DNA from: DAIOHQ01 sp036744635
Lineage (GTDB): Bacteria > Planctomycetota > Phycisphaerae > Tepidisphaerales > Tepidisphaeraceae
Assembly (NCBI GenBank): GCA_036744635.1
Contig: DAIOHQ010000002.1
Location: forward strand, 1 to 62,837
Length of the DNA: 62,837 nucleotides
Direction of reading: 5' to 3'
The notes beneath the pieces are model-generated. The model saw nothing but the letters and a program-made list of their open reading frames with translations, had not been told where the DNA came from and searched no databases. Below, in pieces: positions 61,395 to 62,837 of this stretch (position 1 is the stretch's first letter; each line of letters starts with the position of its first letter). A program made the translations under genes and the position numbers.

Positions 61395-61483
61395 TGTCAT
61401 CCTGAGGTAATCCGAAGGATCTCGGATTGGCGAGCACCAACCGATGCGCCAGCCCGAGATCCTTCACGGCGTTCAGGATGACA
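61395..61483. repeat. TGTCATCCTGA palindromic repeat, copy C
   Basis: The outer arms TGTCATCCTGA (61395-61405) and TCAGGATGACA (61473-61483) and the inner CCGAAGGATCTCGG / CCCGAGATCCTTC stem relate it to copies A and B. It lies between the HI0933-family gene stop and the aldolase gene. Confidence 0.85.
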
Positions 61484-61501
61484 TTCGTTCACATGGCGCC
61501 T

Positions 61502-62758
61502 TTATTCCGCGCGGGCGGCCGCGCTGCCGGCCAGAAACCCCGTACTCCATGCCCACTGGAAATTGAAGCCGCCAATGCGGCCGTCGCAGTCGAGGATTTC
61601 GCCGGCGAGGTACAGGCCAGGCACTTTCCGCGACTCCATGGTGCGAAAATCGATTTCATTCAGCGGTACGCCGCCGGCCGTCACCTCCGCGTAGTTCCAG
61701 CCGCGATGCTGCGCCACCGGCAGCACCAGCGCCGTCAGGGCATGCACCAGCGTTCGCCGCGCCTCGCGGCCAAGCTGGGCGTTTACCGTGGCCTCATCAA
61801 CCTTCACGTGGCGCAGCAGCGCCCCGGCCACCCGCTCCGGCAGGCGCGATGCGAGTGTCTTGCCGATGGTGATGCGCGGGCGCGACGATGACTCGGAGAT
61901 CAGCCAGCTCTCAACGCTCTCGAAACTCTCCGCCGGCAACAAATTCAGCCGCAGCGTCGGCGCCTGTCCCAACTCCTGCGCCATCACCCAATGCCGGCTG
62001 GCGTCCATCACCACCGGCCCGCTGATGCCGAAGTGCGTCCAGAGCATGCTGCCGGCCCGCCGGTCGATCAGTTTGTTTTTGGCGAAGGTCGACAGTTCGG
62101 CCGGATGGGAAATCCCCGAAAGGCCGGCATGGAACATCGACGGCGCCAGCACCAGCGGAACCAGCGCGGCATAGGTGGGCGTGACGGTGTGGCCAAGCGA
62201 CCGGACGAGATCATAACCCGAGCCGTCGCTGCCGGTGCGCGGAAGCGACCGACCGCCAGCGCAGAGGATGACCCGACGGGCGGCGAGAGTTCCCGAGCCG
62301 TGGCCGATGACGAAACCTCCGCTTCCCGCCGCCTCGCCGACATCTATTTTCATCACGCGACTTGACGGCCGGATGATGATGCCCAACTCATCGCAGCGCG
62401 CGAGCAGGGCGTTCAATACCGTGCGGGCCGAGTTGCTGACGGGGAAGAGTTTTCCCGTCTCCTCCCGCTTCAACTCCACGCCAAGTGAGGTGAACCACCG
62501 TACCGCCGCCGCCACGTGAAACGCCGCCAGGATATTGCGGACGATATTCCGCGAGCCGTTGAAATCCTCCGGCCGCACCACATCATGCGTGACGTTGCAG
62601 CGCCCCCCGCCGGAGACCAGGATCTTCGCCCCCAGCGACTTGGCCCCATCGAGCACGACGGTGCGCCGATCCGCGCCTCCGGTCTGCGCCGCGAAAATCG
62701 CCGCCGCCAGCCCGGCCGCGCCCCCGCCCACAATCGCCACATCCGCCCGTTCCGTCAT
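61502..62758 (-). CDS. HI0933-family FAD-dependent oxidoreductase
   Basis: 418 residues. The FAD-binding VAIVGGGAAGLAAAIFA starts the protein, SGGGRCNVTHD is the family signature, and GLYLAGEILDCDGRIGGFNF matches its C-terminal FAD motif. These flavoproteins are often annotated as aminoacetone oxidases, but their physiological role is unclear. The ATG at 62758 begins the FAD motif closely; a longer frame exists. It is followed by the 61395 repeat. Confidence 0.92.
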   Translation of the reverse strand: MTERADVAIVGGGAAGLAAAIFAAQTGGADRRTVVLDGAKSLGAKILVSGGGRCNVTHDVVRPEDFNGSRNIVRNILAAFHVAAAVRWFTSLGVELKREETGKLFPVSNSARTVLNALLARCDELGIIIRPSSRVMKIDVGEAAGSGGFVIGHGSGTLAARRVILCAGGRSLPRTGSDGSGYDLVRSLGHTVTPTYAALVPLVLAPSMFHAGLSGISHPAELSTFAKNKLIDRRAGSMLWTHFGISGPVVMDASRHWVMAQELGQAPTLRLNLLPAESFESVESWLISESSSRPRITIGKTLASRLPERVAGALLRHVKVDEATVNAQLGREARRTLVHALTALVLPVAQHRGWNYAEVTAGGVPLNEIDFRTMESRKVPGLYLAGEILDCDGRIGGFNFQWAWSTGFLAGSAAARAE

Positions 62759-62779
62759 CGCCGCTATGGTAGCACGTGC

Positions 62780-62813
62780 AATTGGTGGGGCAGACATTCC
62801 TGTCTGTCATGGC
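62780..62813. repeat. Short GTGGGGCAGACATTC palindrome, copy 2
   Basis: AATTGGTGGGGCAGACATTC then CTGTCTGTCATGG resembles 46811-46843 with a few changes. It lies just upstream of the flavoprotein gene. Confidence 0.65.
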
Positions 62814-62837
62814 TGGATGAGCGGCAGGTGTACTCAC

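Overview
The window looks like a chromosomal segment of a planctomycete, probably of the class Phycisphaerae or a relative. The evidence is prepilin genes of the GFTLVELLVVIAIIG / H-x9-DG type typical of that phylum, a PEP-CTERM protein, a conserved small protein and inner-membrane proteins of planctomycete style, GC-rich sequence, a flagellar switch gene (fliM), and many short palindromic intergenic repeats. The species assignment is inference; no rRNA gene is present.

Region 1 (1-29.2 kb) is a carbohydrate and sugar-acid catabolic island. A leftward operon (111-4407) encodes a D-2-hydroxyacid dehydrogenase, a single-chain 2-oxoacid dehydrogenase E1 (alpha+beta) with its own lipoyl domain, and an SDR protein whose catalytic Tyr is Phe. 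Facing it, rightward genes encode a putative glycoside hydrolase, a CBM9-like/HEAT secreted protein, a 1246-residue beta-helix/propeller/CBM9 protein and two paralogous secreted beta-helix proteins carrying CBM5/12-like modules. A leftward block (20217-29209) adds a GH36-type alpha-galactosidase, an enolase-superfamily sugar-acid dehydratase, a split transketolase pair, a second SDR and a large glucuronidase-like hydrolase. A zone of decay lies in the middle (12.1-14.5 kb): a transposase remnant, a twice-frameshifted pilin and a PEP-CTERM gene with two compensating frameshifts.

Region 2 (29.3-49.8 kb) is mixed housekeeping and signalling: tRNA-Gly(CCC), a fumarylacetoacetate-hydrolase-family enzyme, glycerate kinase, smpB (abutting a truncated pilin), a CPBP protease overlapping fliM, rsgA without its zinc knuckle, purF, a hybrid histidine kinase, an ABC exporter, a STAS protein, purM, a sugar isomerase-like protein and an HDOD protein.

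Region 3 (49.9-56.7 kb) is a leftward nonulosonic acid operon: a Maf-type glycosyltransferase, a nucleotidyltransferase fused to a radical-SAM/SPASM domain that lacks the CxxxCxxC cysteines, then neuA-, neuB- and neuC-like genes. With fliM nearby this suggests flagellin glycosylation by a sialic/legionaminic-type sugar.

Region 4 (56.7-62.8 kb) holds a membrane NTF2-like protein, a 69-residue protein, a quinol-dependent nitric oxide reductase with a palindromic promoter element, a KDPG aldolase and an HI0933-family flavoprotein.

At least seven families of short inverted repeats are scattered through the window, mostly just after stop codons. One lies in frame inside the Maf coding sequence, and a 151-bp pair in opposite orientation brackets 17 kb of the sugar island. 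No complete mobile element or CRISPR array was found. Starts were moved from the longest open frame where a ribosome-binding site or family alignment indicated it.
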